A DNA stretch of 64,000 nt, taken from positions 124,001 through 188,000 of the forward strand of contig NZ_VATY01000005.1 in assembly GCF_005885635.1 (NCBI RefSeq), in the 5' to 3' direction. How positions within the stretch are numbered: position 1 is the stretch's first letter; the number at the start of each line of letters is the position of its first letter. A program made the position numbers and the translations under genes. Of the stretch, positions 25,442 through 34,125 are shown piece after piece. The notes under the pieces are model-generated. The model ran no database searches and was not told the origin of the DNA. It saw only the letters and a program-made list of their open reading frames with translations. The stretch comes from Maribacter algarum (ex Zhang et al. 2020). GTDB lineage: Bacteria > Bacteroidota > Bacteroidia > Flavobacteriales > Flavobacteriaceae.

Positions 25442-26275
25442 CTATAAATCTCGTTTTTTCAAAAGTGCATATGAGCCATATACAAAAAGAGCTGTCCATG
25501 CTAGTACGATTATGATTTCGTACCAATGTACTGCATAATCAAATTTGAAGTCCTCGCCAATTTGATCTCCCAGGTTTTGAACGGCTGATAATCTAGTAAA
25601 AGGCTCGTCAATTAGATTGGACATTGCCTGCATCGGAAAGAAACCTTTTATGGTATTAGCCGTTTCCCAACTTGTAACTTTCCATCCTAAAAGTCCGAAA
25701 AGGAGTTGTTCAAGAATAGCCCATAGAATTAGAAAACCTAATGCAAAAGCTGATCTTTTGACAAGGATTCCTAAAAATAAGCAGAAAGAAAAGAAGCCCA
25801 CTAATTTTACAAAATAGGCCAGTATGAATTCCAAGTCTGAAAATATGATACTAATCTCATCGTATGATGAATATCCTAGGCCCAGTAGGAATGAAATAAT
25901 AAAAAGGAATAGAGTGGAAACGGTAGATAATGCCAAAACCGTAAGGAATTTTGAATAGATAAACTCCCATTTACTAAGTCCATCAATAAGGTTTTGCTTG
26001 ATGGTTTTATTGCTGTATTCATTTGCCATCATAGACACTATGACTACTGCTAAAAAGAGCTTAAAAAAGGCTGCTATAAATGAGTTGAAATGCCATATAT
26101 AAGGAAAATCGAAAATTCCCAATTCGGCGAGATGAAATTTAATCGGACCAATATCAAACTTTATGGCCGCAACTAGAGAAATAAAGGTCAACAGTATGAA
26201 ATAGGCTATTATCAGTACCTTACTTGCTCGGTTATTCCAGAGCTTTATGAATTCTATTTGTAGTAAACGTATCAT
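25442..26275 (-). CDS. ABC-2 type transporter permease
   Basis: A 277-residue integral membrane protein with about six hydrophobic segments: near residues 17-37, 56-82, 107-132, 150-170, 174-196 and 250-270. It starts MIRLLQIEFIKLWNNRAS, a typical opening of bacitracin/gliding-type ABC-2 permeases. With the ATPase encoded just upstream (12-base gap) it would form an exporter in the inner membrane. Such pairs in Bacteroidota include the GldA/GldF type as well as lantibiotic-resistance-like and generic exporters. The sequence does not settle which, and no GldG partner follows, so a GldAFG system is unlikely. Confidence 0.88.
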   Translation of the reverse strand: MIRLLQIEFIKLWNNRASKVLIIAYFILLTFISLVAAIKFDIGPIKFHLAELGIFDFPYIWHFNSFIAAFFKLFLAVVIVSMMANEYSNKTIKQNLIDGLSKWEFIYSKFLTVLALSTVSTLFLFIISFLLGLGYSSYDEISIIFSDLEFILAYFVKLVGFFSFCLFLGILVKRSAFALGFLILWAILEQLLFGLLGWKVTSWETANTIKGFFPMQAMSNLIDEPFTRLSAVQNLGDQIGEDFKFDYAVHWYEIIIVLAWTALFVYGSYALLKKRDL

Positions 26276-26287
26276 TAGGTCGGTCGA

Positions 26288-27190
26288 TTAATTTGATTGA
26301 TTTTTGGTTATTTCTAAGAACTGCTCCTCAAGACTTTCTTTCCTTTTTACCAAATGGGATAGAAAAATTCCTTTTTCAAAAAGCGTCCGGTTCAATACTT
26401 CCGCACTCATTTCTTCATTTAAAAAAGCCGTAGTGAGTCCGTTTTCGGTTTTAATTTCACCAAAATTCCCATCACTTTCCAAATGCTTGACGAGTGCCTC
26501 TGATTGAGCGGTTTTTAGCTCAAAGAAGCCGTGGGTCGCCATCATGTCATCAACACGACCTGAATACAATTTTTCTCCTTTTCGAAGGATTACAACATGA
26601 CTACAGACTTTTTCAACTTCATCTAATAAATGGGAAGCCAATAGTATTGTTGTTCCTTGAGCTGCAATTTTCTTAATGATTTGCCTGATTTGATGAATAC
26701 CTTGGGGGTCAAGTCCATTGGTAGGCTCATCTAGAATTAATATTTCAGGATCATTCAATAGGGCAGAAGCAATAGCCAAGCGTTGTTTCATACCCAATGA
26801 GTAAGTTCTGAACTTGCTATTTTTACGGTCGAGTAATCCCACAAGCTCCAACTTCTCTTCAATCTTATTCTCCGTTACATCCTTAATCTTACAGACCAAT
26901 TTAAGATTCTGAATTGCTGTCATATAGGGGTAGAAATTGGGCCTTTCGATTATGGCACCAACTTTTTTAAGAGCGTCATGTGTTGAAGTATTTCCACCGA
27001 ACCATGAGAATTCCCCATGAGTTCGATTCACAACGTTTAGTACAATACCTAAGGTGGTAGATTTTCCACTTCCGTTAGGGCCTAAAATGCCATAAACATT
27101 GCCTTTTTCAATAGTAAAAGACAAATCTTTGACTGCCGTTAAATACCCGTATTTTTTGGTAAGGTTGTTTACCGTTAGAATTTTTTCCAA
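26288..27190 (-). CDS. ABC transporter ATP-binding protein
   Basis: A 300-residue ATPase that powers the adjacent permease. Walker A is GPNGSGKST (37-45), the Q-loop region follows near residue 80, the signature is YSLGMKQRLAIA (about 133-144), and Walker B with the D-loop is ILILDEPTNGLDP (about 155-167). The switch histidine is in LLASHLLDE. The C-terminal ~90 residues are an ABC-2-associated extension with HLVKRKESLEEQFLEIT. The start codon is TTG at 27190: no ATG precedes the conserved first strand. Gene order is ATPase then permease. Substrate unknown. Confidence 0.92.
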   Translation of the reverse strand: MEKILTVNNLTKKYGYLTAVKDLSFTIEKGNVYGILGPNGSGKSTTLGIVLNVVNRTHGEFSWFGGNTSTHDALKKVGAIIERPNFYPYMTAIQNLKLVCKIKDVTENKIEEKLELVGLLDRKNSKFRTYSLGMKQRLAIASALLNDPEILILDEPTNGLDPQGIHQIRQIIKKIAAQGTTILLASHLLDEVEKVCSHVVILRKGEKLYSGRVDDMMATHGFFELKTAQSEALVKHLESDGNFGEIKTENGLTTAFLNEEMSAEVLNRTLFEKGIFLSHLVKRKESLEEQFLEITKNQSN

Positions 27191-27268
27191 AATAGGATGT
27201 GTTTAGTTGATTGATGAAAATACATAAAAGGCTGGATAAGCCATATAGTATACATGACGACAAAAGCC

Positions 27269-27276
27269 TAAATTTG
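27269..27276 (+). promoter_or_regulatory. -7 box upstream of the kinase-like gene
   Basis: TAAATTTG matches TAnnTTTG exactly, 28 bases before the ATG at 27304. No clear -33 box is seen. Confidence 0.5.
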
Positions 27277-27303
27277 TTACAACGAATTTGAAATACTTGA
27301 ATC

Positions 27304-28392
27304 ATGGCCGATGAAAAGTTGATGTCAAAGAAGAAGCCGGCTTACCCAGTCAGTGAAAAATTGGATAGGTATCTTGATCACTATAATCGTAAAATCGAGA
27401 TTCCTATTTTTTATGATGACCTTTTGCGATTTGCTGGCTCAGTGGTCGTTTATGATGACAATGATGAGGACACACTTTGGGTGCGTGTATATTATGAGGA
27501 TCACGAACGTCAAGAAATTGATGTTAGTTTGAAAAAGGTATATTCAATTTTACATTCTGATGGTAGCGACCGTATAATGGAGTACTTGAACGTTGATGCA
27601 GTCGACTATTGTACTTTTGGAAATTCAAAGCCGTTTCGTATTAAAATCAGGAATATCCTCAATGATAACTTTACGTATTTCTATGTAAAAAAAACAGATG
27701 CTTCCCGCGTTTATGGTCTTGAATTAGAGCATATGCTCTCTCCATACAATCTCAACTTCTTGGTTTATAAGGATACTTTGATAGAGGAGCATATTGCCGG
27801 AATACCAGGCGATGTTTTTATCAAAGAGATGCTTCCCAAGTGTACGGAATCAGAAAAGGCGCAGTTGGCAAAGGAGTTTGTGAAATTTAATGAACGTTGT
27901 ATGATCCGTTTATTGGGAGATATGCGGTCTTATAATTATGTCATCGTTCCTACACACGATTTTGATCATGTAGTTTATAAAATACGGGCGATTGATTTTG
28001 ATCAACAGTGTTTTGAAGGAAAACTCAAAGTTTACCGCCCTCAATTTTTCAAAGAAAACTATTTGATGGTTGAATTAGTACGTGAAAAGCTGCAGAAATA
28101 CTCCGTTGATCAATACAAAGTGGAGGAGCGTTCGATTGTTGCTAAACGAATTATTAGTTCGGAAGATAGAATTGAGCAATTGATAGATATCTGTAGGGAA
28201 GATAGTATTTCATTGGACAAACATGTTGAAATGCTTCGTTCGGAAATACAAGCTTTTATTCTTGATATGAAGTTTAAACAGTGCAAGAATATGGGAGAGA
28301 TTCTAACCCTTGGACTTGATTTTGTAAAGCGTAATTACGAAAATGTGAGTATGAAACAGATAATCGAAAACAAGATTGATATAAAGTCCTAG
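27304..28392 (+). CDS. Conserved-looking protein with kinase/phosphotransferase-like motifs
   Basis: A 362-residue cytoplasmic protein I cannot assign to a named family. The middle reads like an atypical aminoglycoside-phosphotransferase/protein-kinase fold. FYVKK (Lys129-130) could be the ATP-binding lysine strand, with Glu140 or Glu142 in the following helix. EEHIAGIPGD (161-170) resembles the hinge with a glycine turn. GDMRSYN (205-211) matches the catalytic-loop pattern GDxxxxN, and AIDFD (229-233) matches the metal-binding IDFD/DFG site. The N-terminal ~100 residues (IPIFYDDLLRFAGSVVVYDDNDEDT) and the helical C-terminus are unassigned. It is divergent from the ABC operon and meets the nucleoid-protein gene tail to tail, with a 4-bp overlap. 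Confidence 0.75.
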   Translation: MADEKLMSKKKPAYPVSEKLDRYLDHYNRKIEIPIFYDDLLRFAGSVVVYDDNDEDTLWVRVYYEDHERQEIDVSLKKVYSILHSDGSDRIMEYLNVDAVDYCTFGNSKPFRIKIRNILNDNFTYFYVKKTDASRVYGLELEHMLSPYNLNFLVYKDTLIEEHIAGIPGDVFIKEMLPKCTESEKAQLAKEFVKFNERCMIRLLGDMRSYNYVIVPTHDFDHVVYKIRAIDFDQQCFEGKLKVYRPQFFKENYLMVELVREKLQKYSVDQYKVEERSIVAKRIISSEDRIEQLIDICREDSISLDKHVEMLRSEIQAFILDMKFKQCKNMGEILTLGLDFVKRNYENVSMKQIIENKIDIKS

Positions 28393-29447
28393 CTTTTTTG
28401 TTCCTTGTTGAAGTAGACCAAATAGTAATACATTTGTCGTTCTTCGTCCCAACCTTTTTCCACAAATTTCTCGGCTGATTCAGGGTTTATAAAATCCATT
28501 TTGATTTGAATGTTTGTATCCAAACTAATTACATTCTTTATTTTTTTTCTAGCATCGGAAACTGCCTTATTGGCTATGTCAAAGTTAGAGACGTCTTCAA
28601 TGCTATATTTAGGACCTTTTTCAACCTTATAATGTTTGAATTCAGGAATCAATTCCGGATTCTCCATAACCTCCGTCAAAAAAGAACTTTCCTCAAATTC
28701 ATCATTCTTGGCAAAATGGTTTACAGCACGGTTCATAAACAACACTTCTTGCTGCTTGTCTTCTGCTGGTAAAACAACATCTTTAGCAAAATTCTGGCAG
28801 AATTTCAAGTAATTCTTTGTTTTGAAATTATCATCGGAAAGTGGTTCGGCACCTAAGAAATTTTCTAACCAATATTTAGCATCATATCGATTGCTATCCA
28901 CAGAAAGTACTTTATATCCTTCTTCTCTATCAACATTGAAAATGAGGCATCCTTTGTCGAGTTTATTGATATTGATGCCTTGTTGTACAAGAATATTTAG
29001 ATTGTTTCCCGTCTCTTCGAATTGTAGAAAGTCATGTTTTAACTCACTTTTGAATATTCCGATAGCATCTACTTTTACGTTGTCTAAAAGTAATCCTGTC
29101 AAATACCCAACATAAACCTCACCATTTTTAATATGCGGGTGATTTGATTGCTCAAACAAGTGAGTGGCGATCTTTTTAGAGTTTAGATGTGCAGAAGAAG
29201 AATCGGCAAATATTTCTGAAGCTATTTTATGAAGCTCATTAAATTCAACATCAACCTCATTAGCTAGTTTGAAGTAGTTTTCTTCTTTTTCTCGAAAAGG
29301 TTTAAAGAAATACTCTTTGAGTAAGCCTGTAGTTTCATCATTTAGACTAAAAGGTTCTTCGGAAAGAAAGATTCCTTCGCTCTTATTTTTATTGCCCACT
29401 CGATGAAGTGAAATACTTTCGATTTGGGTAGAATACAGGTTAATCAT
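28389..29447 (-). CDS. Nucleoid-associated protein (NdpA/YejK family)
   Basis: A 352-residue protein of the 37-kDa nucleoid-associated family (PF04245; E. coli YejK/NdpA). Features that fit: an N-terminal HRVGNK segment; GEVYVGYLTGLLLDNVKVDAIGIFKS in the middle (about 108-134), where the family has its conserved strand pattern with FK; and the region NYLKFCQNFAKDVV near residue 210. The predicted role is DNA binding and nucleoid organisation in the cytoplasm. The usual length is about 335. Its stop codon overlaps the stop of the convergent kinase-like gene within one CTAG. Confidence 0.82.
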   Translation of the reverse strand: MINLYSTQIESISLHRVGNKNKSEGIFLSEEPFSLNDETTGLLKEYFFKPFREKEENYFKLANEVDVEFNELHKIASEIFADSSSAHLNSKKIATHLFEQSNHPHIKNGEVYVGYLTGLLLDNVKVDAIGIFKSELKHDFLQFEETGNNLNILVQQGININKLDKGCLIFNVDREEGYKVLSVDSNRYDAKYWLENFLGAEPLSDDNFKTKNYLKFCQNFAKDVVLPAEDKQQEVLFMNRAVNHFAKNDEFEESSFLTEVMENPELIPEFKHYKVEKGPKYSIEDVSNFDIANKAVSDARKKIKNVISLDTNIQIKMDFINPESAEKFVEKGWDEERQMYYYLVYFNKEQKS

Positions 29448-29510
29448 ATTTTGCTAAGAAGTTAAGAGTTATGAGTGTGTAGTTATTTTTATTAAGCTAG
29501 ATGTTGGCTT

Positions 29511-30011
29511 CTAATTCCAATTTTCATCAAAGTCCAAATCATCATAGTTCTCTAAAGTGTCATCAAAATCGAAATTATCCGTGCGATCCGCTTTAAAATT
29601 CTTTTCTGGGGGTGTTTCGGGCAATTCACCGAAACTAAATAGTACGTTTGGATAGGAAATACCAGGTTCATTTTCAACTATATCTGCAAGCTCTACAAAG
29701 AAGGTCCACATACTTAGAAAATCATAAACATAGATAAGTTTTGGTGTTTTTTCGGTCAGCACATCATCTAAAAAAGTCTCGTTCATTAAACGAACATCTG
29801 AACCCGTTTCACTCATATCAAAAAGAGCAATTTCCTCATCTTGTACCCATTCTTCATCACAGGTGTAAAAAGAGGCCATCTCATTGCCTAAAAAACCGAA
29901 GGCCTGCGATATAGCGTTATGGAATTCTTCCATGGAATTACCCGCATCAATTTCAATATCTCGAAAGATATCATCCTTCGCATCTAAGATAATGCGCACT
30001 TTGTAAATCAT
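29511..30011 (-). CDS. PRiA4 ORF-3-like domain protein
   Basis: A 166-residue acidic protein of the plasmid pRiA4b ORF-3-like family (PF07929). The start IYKVRIILDAKDDIFRDIEI followed by MEEFHNAISQAFGF matches the family opening, in which a repaired or bound substrate is unknown. A conserved YVYDFLSMWTFFVELADI lies at about residues 94-111, where the family has its YDFGDxW motif; here FLSMW replaces FGDxW. The C-terminus is a run of Asp/Asn (DFDDTLENYDDLDFDENWN). Some databases call such proteins IS1096 passenger TnpR; no insertion sequence is present here. It lies 28 bases downstream of the heme A synthase gene. Confidence 0.8.
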   Translation of the reverse strand: MIYKVRIILDAKDDIFRDIEIDAGNSMEEFHNAISQAFGFLGNEMASFYTCDEEWVQDEEIALFDMSETGSDVRLMNETFLDDVLTEKTPKLIYVYDFLSMWTFFVELADIVENEPGISYPNVLFSFGELPETPPEKNFKADRTDNFDFDDTLENYDDLDFDENWN

Positions 30012-30039
30012 TAGTGTTTATTTTTGTGGGAAGACAAAG

Positions 30040-31074
30040 TTACAAAGTTTTAAGACTTCTTTTTGCTTTTAATGCTTCCAAAATCATATAGAACTGAACG
30101 CCAAATAGGAGGGAGGCTAATACCAAATGCAAAGGCTGACTGGCAAATGGGAAATCTAAATAATACATGGCCATGCCCGAGATTATTTCAACTAAGAGAA
30201 TTATCATTACCCAGTTTATTTTGTTGTATCCCAAGCTATATTTATATATTCTATAGGCTAGAAAAGAGTTAATAAACACCACCAGAATCGAAAAAGATCG
30301 GTGTATATAAAAGGACACGGTCGGGTTTTGTAACCATTGTGTTTGCATCCCTTCTCCTAAAACATCGATTTGAAAATCAACATATTGTCTCACCTGAATA
30401 CCCATTATAATCTGAAATAAACTTGCCACGAATGCTATTGCCAAAGTGACAAGTAACTTTTTATCATATTTTACTGAAGTCGTCTGTTTGCTTGTTCTAT
30501 GAATTAAGTAGATGAGCATTGCCATGATTAACAAAGCAATAAGCATGTGAACCGAAATCATAGTAGGTTTTAGATTGGTATCAACTACAATTTTACCTAA
30601 CACAGCTTGGATGCCAAGCACAAAAAGCGTGAAGACTGTAACTATAGTTATAACTTTATCTTTTTTATAGAGCCAAAATGATAATATAAAGAGTATCAAC
30701 ATAGGTATACCCAAAATTACCGTTACTAATCTATTGATATACTCAATCCATGTGTGCCAAGGGTTAAAAGTCGCATACTCATGTTTAGTATAGGGCTCCC
30801 AGTTACTTTGATTATAGTTCAAAGTAGACTCAAAATCTTGTACAGCTACCTGAAGTGACTCATTTACAATTATAATTTGTCCTTTTTTAAAGTCTTTGTT
30901 GGGAGTCCATTGTATTTCTGAAATATCAGTAGGAGGAATGTAATACCCGAAACATTTAGGCCAATCGGGGCAACCCATGCCACTTCCTGTAACCCGTACT
31001 ATGGCACCTGCGACAATTACCAAGTAGACTAAAACCAAAGAAATTTTGGCTATTTTACTGAAGTTTTCCTGCAT
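30040..31074 (-). CDS. ctaA: Heme A synthase (CtaA/COX15 type)
   Basis: A 344-residue polytopic inner-membrane enzyme that oxidises the methyl group of heme O to make heme A for cytochrome c oxidase. The first segment is followed by the hallmark VRVTGSGMGCPDWPKCFG (residues about 26-43). HTWIEYINRLVT (about 106-117) and YIHRSFSI (about 257-264) provide heme-ligand histidines. About eight membrane segments are visible. A cytochrome-oxidase assembly cluster is not next to it in this window. A -7 box lies 23 bases upstream of the ATG. Confidence 0.93.
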   Translation of the reverse strand: MQENFSKIAKISLVLVYLVIVAGAIVRVTGSGMGCPDWPKCFGYYIPPTDISEIQWTPNKDFKKGQIIIVNESLQVAVQDFESTLNYNQSNWEPYTKHEYATFNPWHTWIEYINRLVTVILGIPMLILFILSFWLYKKDKVITIVTVFTLFVLGIQAVLGKIVVDTNLKPTMISVHMLIALLIMAMLIYLIHRTSKQTTSVKYDKKLLVTLAIAFVASLFQIIMGIQVRQYVDFQIDVLGEGMQTQWLQNPTVSFYIHRSFSILVVFINSFLAYRIYKYSLGYNKINWVMIILLVEIISGMAMYYLDFPFASQPLHLVLASLLFGVQFYMILEALKAKRSLKTL

Positions 31075-31097
31075 TTTAAACGGAAGAAATTGTTCAG

Positions 31098-31105
31098 CAA
31101 AATTA
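31098..31105 (-). promoter_or_regulatory. -7 box upstream of ctaA
   Basis: On the minus strand TAATTTTG matches TAnnTTTG exactly, 23 bases before the ATG at 31074. No clear -33 TTG is present. Confidence 0.45.
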
Positions 31106-31149
31106 CCACTCTTAGCTAAGAAAGTAGATAGAAGATATTTTATTTTTTA

Positions 31150-31187
31150 GGCAAAAAATAAAAATGCCGTTTATTACAAACGGCATT
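31150..31187 (-). terminator. Terminator of the adhesin/PorP/OmpA operon
   Basis: AATGCCGTTT and AAACGGCATT form a perfect 10-bp stem around GTAAT (read on the minus strand), followed by TTTATTTTTT. It lies 25 bases past the stop of the OmpA-family gene. Confidence 0.88.
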
Positions 31188-31211
31188 CTTAAATATTAGT
31201 TGGTTATTTAG

Positions 31212-33149
31212 TTATTCGATTACAATGAATTCAGATCGCCTATTTTGTTCATTCTTTTCTGGAGTACATTTTGTCCAATCAATACAATCATTAGCAAGTT
31301 TAGATTCACCAAAACCTTTACCCGAAACACGAGATTCATCCATTTTGTTGGATATTAAGTAGGTGACCGTATTATCAGCACGTCTTTGAGAAAGACGCTC
31401 ATTATATCGTGTGCCGGCTTTTGTATCAGTATGCGACTCTACCTGAATTTTAATATCAGGAAAAAGATTCATGTATTCGATTACCTTTAAAATAGTAGCC
31501 GAAGCGTCGGGTCTAATATCCGCCTTGTCTAAATCAAAATACACAGGTTTTAATGATAAGAATTGAACTAAATCAGTACCCACAGGTGCTCTTTTGATAG
31601 TTTTTTCCAAAGCAATTTCTACTCCTGAGGTATCATTAGCGCTGACTACGGCAAACATTTTTTCGCCATCGTCATATTCATCCATAGAGGCGATTAGTTT
31701 GTAGTCACCATCTCTACAATCACCCTCAAGTACAAAAGATCCATCAACACCCGAAGTGGTTTCTGATACGAGTTCATTGTTGGTATTGAAAATAGTAACC
31801 TTGGCTCCTGCTAAAGGACCGCCAGTTTCTTTGTCTTTTACAATTCCTTCTACCAAAGTATTACAGGTGAGATCAATTTCCTCGTTTTCTGTAAATCCGT
31901 ATATATCATCACTGCCAACGCCACCATCTCTGTTTGAAGCAAAAAATCCTTTTTTGGTTTCTTCATTGATGATAAATGAAAAATCATCTTGTTCACTATT
32001 TACCGATTTTCCAACATTAACGACATAGATGTTATCCATATCTTCAATTTTTGTAGCATAAACATCTAGACCACCAAGTCCTGGATGACCGTCAGAGGCA
32101 AAGTAAAGAGCATTTGAGGCCGTTACAAAAGGAAAAGTCTCTCGGGCTTCTGTATTAATACTATTACCTAGATTCTTAGGAGCTCCAATACTTCCATCTT
32201 CATTTAAATCAACCACAAAAATATCGGAAGCACCTATAGTCCCTTCCATATCTGAGGCGAAATATAATTTTCGTTCATCTGGACTAAGGGCTGGGTGCGC
32301 GGCCGAATAACCATCTGCATTAAATGGGAGTTCAACAATATTTGTCCAGGCACCGTCTTTAAGGCTTGCTCTATAAATCTTCAATCTACTTACACCATCT
32401 TCATCTCTCGAAAACCTACCGTTCTCCGAATTATTTCTTGTAAAATATACCGTGGAACCATCTTTTGTAAAAACCGCTGAGGTTTCATGTGTCTTCTTAT
32501 TTAATGAAGCTACTTTGCTAACAGCGCCAAAACTATCACCGGTTGCAGTTGCACTATACAAGTTGGTGAACGATTTGTTGTTCCAAGTATGAATATTTTT
32601 AGCTACCGTGCCACTATCCCGTGCAGAAGAAAAGACCAATTGCTCTCCTTTAAATGCGGGCGCAAAATCAGAGGCAGCTGAATTCAAGCTCAGATTCTTA
32701 ATTTCGTATCGCCCAGAGTTATTTTCAATTTTTTTCAAGTAATCTGGGTTGTTTGCAATTTTTTTAGCACGGACATCAGCCGTTTTGGTCGCCTGATACT
32801 TTTGCATCCAGACATCTGATGCTTCATATTCTTTGGATGACTTTAAAGATTGTGCGTAGCGATACATATAGTCCGCATCCAAGGTAGCACCTTCAATGGC
32901 AAAAAGTTTGCTATACCAATTTGCAGCTTCTCCGTAGTTCGCATTTTGATAATTCGCATCACCTAAATTTTTAAAGATTTCTTCTTCTGAATATCCTTTT
33001 TCAACCAAATCTTCATAGCGTTCTATTGCCGGAGCATAAGAATAGTCTTCAAAATTTTGTTTGGCCTTTTTTGTTTTTTTATCCTGAGCAGTAACTAAAG
33101 CAAAAGCTAATAGCAAAGCGCTTAAAATGTATCTTGATTTTTTATTCAT
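31212..33149 (-). CDS. OmpA family protein with TPR-like, PD40 and carboxypeptidase-regulatory domains
   Basis: A 645-residue envelope protein typical of PorP/SprF loci. Signal peptide ends at about VTAQ. A TPR-like helical region (about 35-130) precedes PD40/WD40-like blades (about 155-400; FSSARDSG, YFTRNNSENG, ALSPDERKLYFASDMEG, ALYFASDGHPGLGGLDVY, GFFASNRDGGVGSDDIY). A carboxypeptidase-regulatory-like beta-sandwich follows (about 415-500; GIVKDKETGGPLAGAKVTIF). The C-terminal OmpA domain (about 525-645) has FDLDKADIRPDA and VESHTDTKAGTRYNERLSQRRA, which bind peptidoglycan. It probably links the outer-membrane partner encoded just upstream (11-base gap) to the cell wall. The same arrangement occurs at many flavobacterial T9SS cargo loci. 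Confidence 0.93.
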   Translation of the reverse strand: MNKKSRYILSALLLAFALVTAQDKKTKKAKQNFEDYSYAPAIERYEDLVEKGYSEEEIFKNLGDANYQNANYGEAANWYSKLFAIEGATLDADYMYRYAQSLKSSKEYEASDVWMQKYQATKTADVRAKKIANNPDYLKKIENNSGRYEIKNLSLNSAASDFAPAFKGEQLVFSSARDSGTVAKNIHTWNNKSFTNLYSATATGDSFGAVSKVASLNKKTHETSAVFTKDGSTVYFTRNNSENGRFSRDEDGVSRLKIYRASLKDGAWTNIVELPFNADGYSAAHPALSPDERKLYFASDMEGTIGASDIFVVDLNEDGSIGAPKNLGNSINTEARETFPFVTASNALYFASDGHPGLGGLDVYATKIEDMDNIYVVNVGKSVNSEQDDFSFIINEETKKGFFASNRDGGVGSDDIYGFTENEEIDLTCNTLVEGIVKDKETGGPLAGAKVTIFNTNNELVSETTSGVDGSFVLEGDCRDGDYKLIASMDEYDDGEKMFAVVSANDTSGVEIALEKTIKRAPVGTDLVQFLSLKPVYFDLDKADIRPDASATILKVIEYMNLFPDIKIQVESHTDTKAGTRYNERLSQRRADNTVTYLISNKMDESRVSGKGFGESKLANDCIDWTKCTPEKNEQNRRSEFIVIE

Positions 33150-33160
33150 CTTCGTAGTAT

Positions 33161-34090
33161 TTAAAAGAATCTTGGTGCTATTACGTTTTTATATTTTGAA
33201 CGGAACTCATAGCGCAGAAGCACTTCAAAAGACCCATCATTAAAAGTAGTATTGCCTAATTCTGTGGTTTCTTTGTCATAGGCAAGACCTAACATAAACT
33301 GATCTGTGATTTGGAAACCAAACATGGCGCTGATAGCGGCGTCCCATCTATAAGCAGCGCCCAATGTAAACTTGTTATTAATCATGAAGTTTGCAGATAG
33401 ATCTATTTGTAAAGGTGCTCCGCTCACTGCTTTTAACAAAGCTGCCGGCTTGAATTTTAAATTTGGATTGAATTCAAATACATAGCCCGTAATCAAATAG
33501 AAGTTCATTCTTTCCTCTGCCAAACTTGCTGTACTATTATCAAAATGCTCGGTTTTAAGAAAGTTAGGAACTGAAAGTCCGGCATAAAACTTATCCGTAT
33601 GGTAATAAATTCCTGCTCCAAAATTTGGAGAGAACTTTTTGTCAATATTACTAAGGCCAATCGTGTTAGCTTCATTATTGTAATTTTGAAGCCTATTAAA
33701 ATCAATATTCAACGCATGGCCACCCGCTTTTATTCCAAATGAGAGCTTCCCTGTTTTTGATGTAGGAACAGTATATGAAGCTACTGCATCGAAGTAGGTA
33801 TCTTGATTTGTACCATTACCAATTCTATCATTCACAATGGAAAGACCAATTCCAACTCTTTCAGATACCGGAGTGTTGAAATTTACAGTTTGAGTTGTTG
33901 GTGCACCATCTAGACCGACCCATTGAGACCTGTGCAGGGCATTAAGGCTTAAAACGCCTCTAGAACCAGCATAAGCTGGATTGACAGCCAATGTATTGTA
34001 CATATATTGGGTATACTGTGCATCTTGTTGAGCCATTACGCCCCATACCGAGGTAGTTAGGAAAACTAGTGTTATTATGAATTTTTTCAT
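33161..34090 (-). CDS. PorP/SprF family type IX secretion outer-membrane protein
   Basis: A 309-residue outer-membrane beta-barrel of the PorP/SprF family. The signal peptide is followed by the family signature QQDAQYTQYMYNTLAVNPAYAGSRG in outline (residues about 22-46) and LHRSQWVGLDGAPTTQT (about 52-68), then alternating amphipathic strands to a C-terminal F. In Flavobacterium johnsoniae, SprF is needed to export the type B cargo SprB, and type B cargos generally need such a partner. The gene lies between a type B cargo gene (35 bases upstream) and the OmpA gene. It is the only PorP/SprF homologue visible here, so it may also serve the six-gene cargo array. Confidence 0.94.
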   Translation of the reverse strand: MKKFIITLVFLTTSVWGVMAQQDAQYTQYMYNTLAVNPAYAGSRGVLSLNALHRSQWVGLDGAPTTQTVNFNTPVSERVGIGLSIVNDRIGNGTNQDTYFDAVASYTVPTSKTGKLSFGIKAGGHALNIDFNRLQNYNNEANTIGLSNIDKKFSPNFGAGIYYHTDKFYAGLSVPNFLKTEHFDNSTASLAEERMNFYLITGYVFEFNPNLKFKPAALLKAVSGAPLQIDLSANFMINNKFTLGAAYRWDAAISAMFGFQITDQFMLGLAYDKETTELGNTTFNDGSFEVLLRYEFRSKYKNVIAPRFF

Positions 34091-34125
34091 GATTATCGAG
34101 TTTACTTTTATGGTGAGGGTATGGT

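Noticed and set aside
25442-27190. GldA-GldF gliding motility transporter
   Set aside because: No GldG gene follows the permease and no gld context exists; the pair is kept as a generic ABC-2 exporter.
29511-30011. Insertion sequence passenger gene (IS1096 TnpR-like label)
   Set aside because: No transposase, terminal repeats or target duplication are present; the protein fits a stand-alone PRiA4 ORF-3-like gene.
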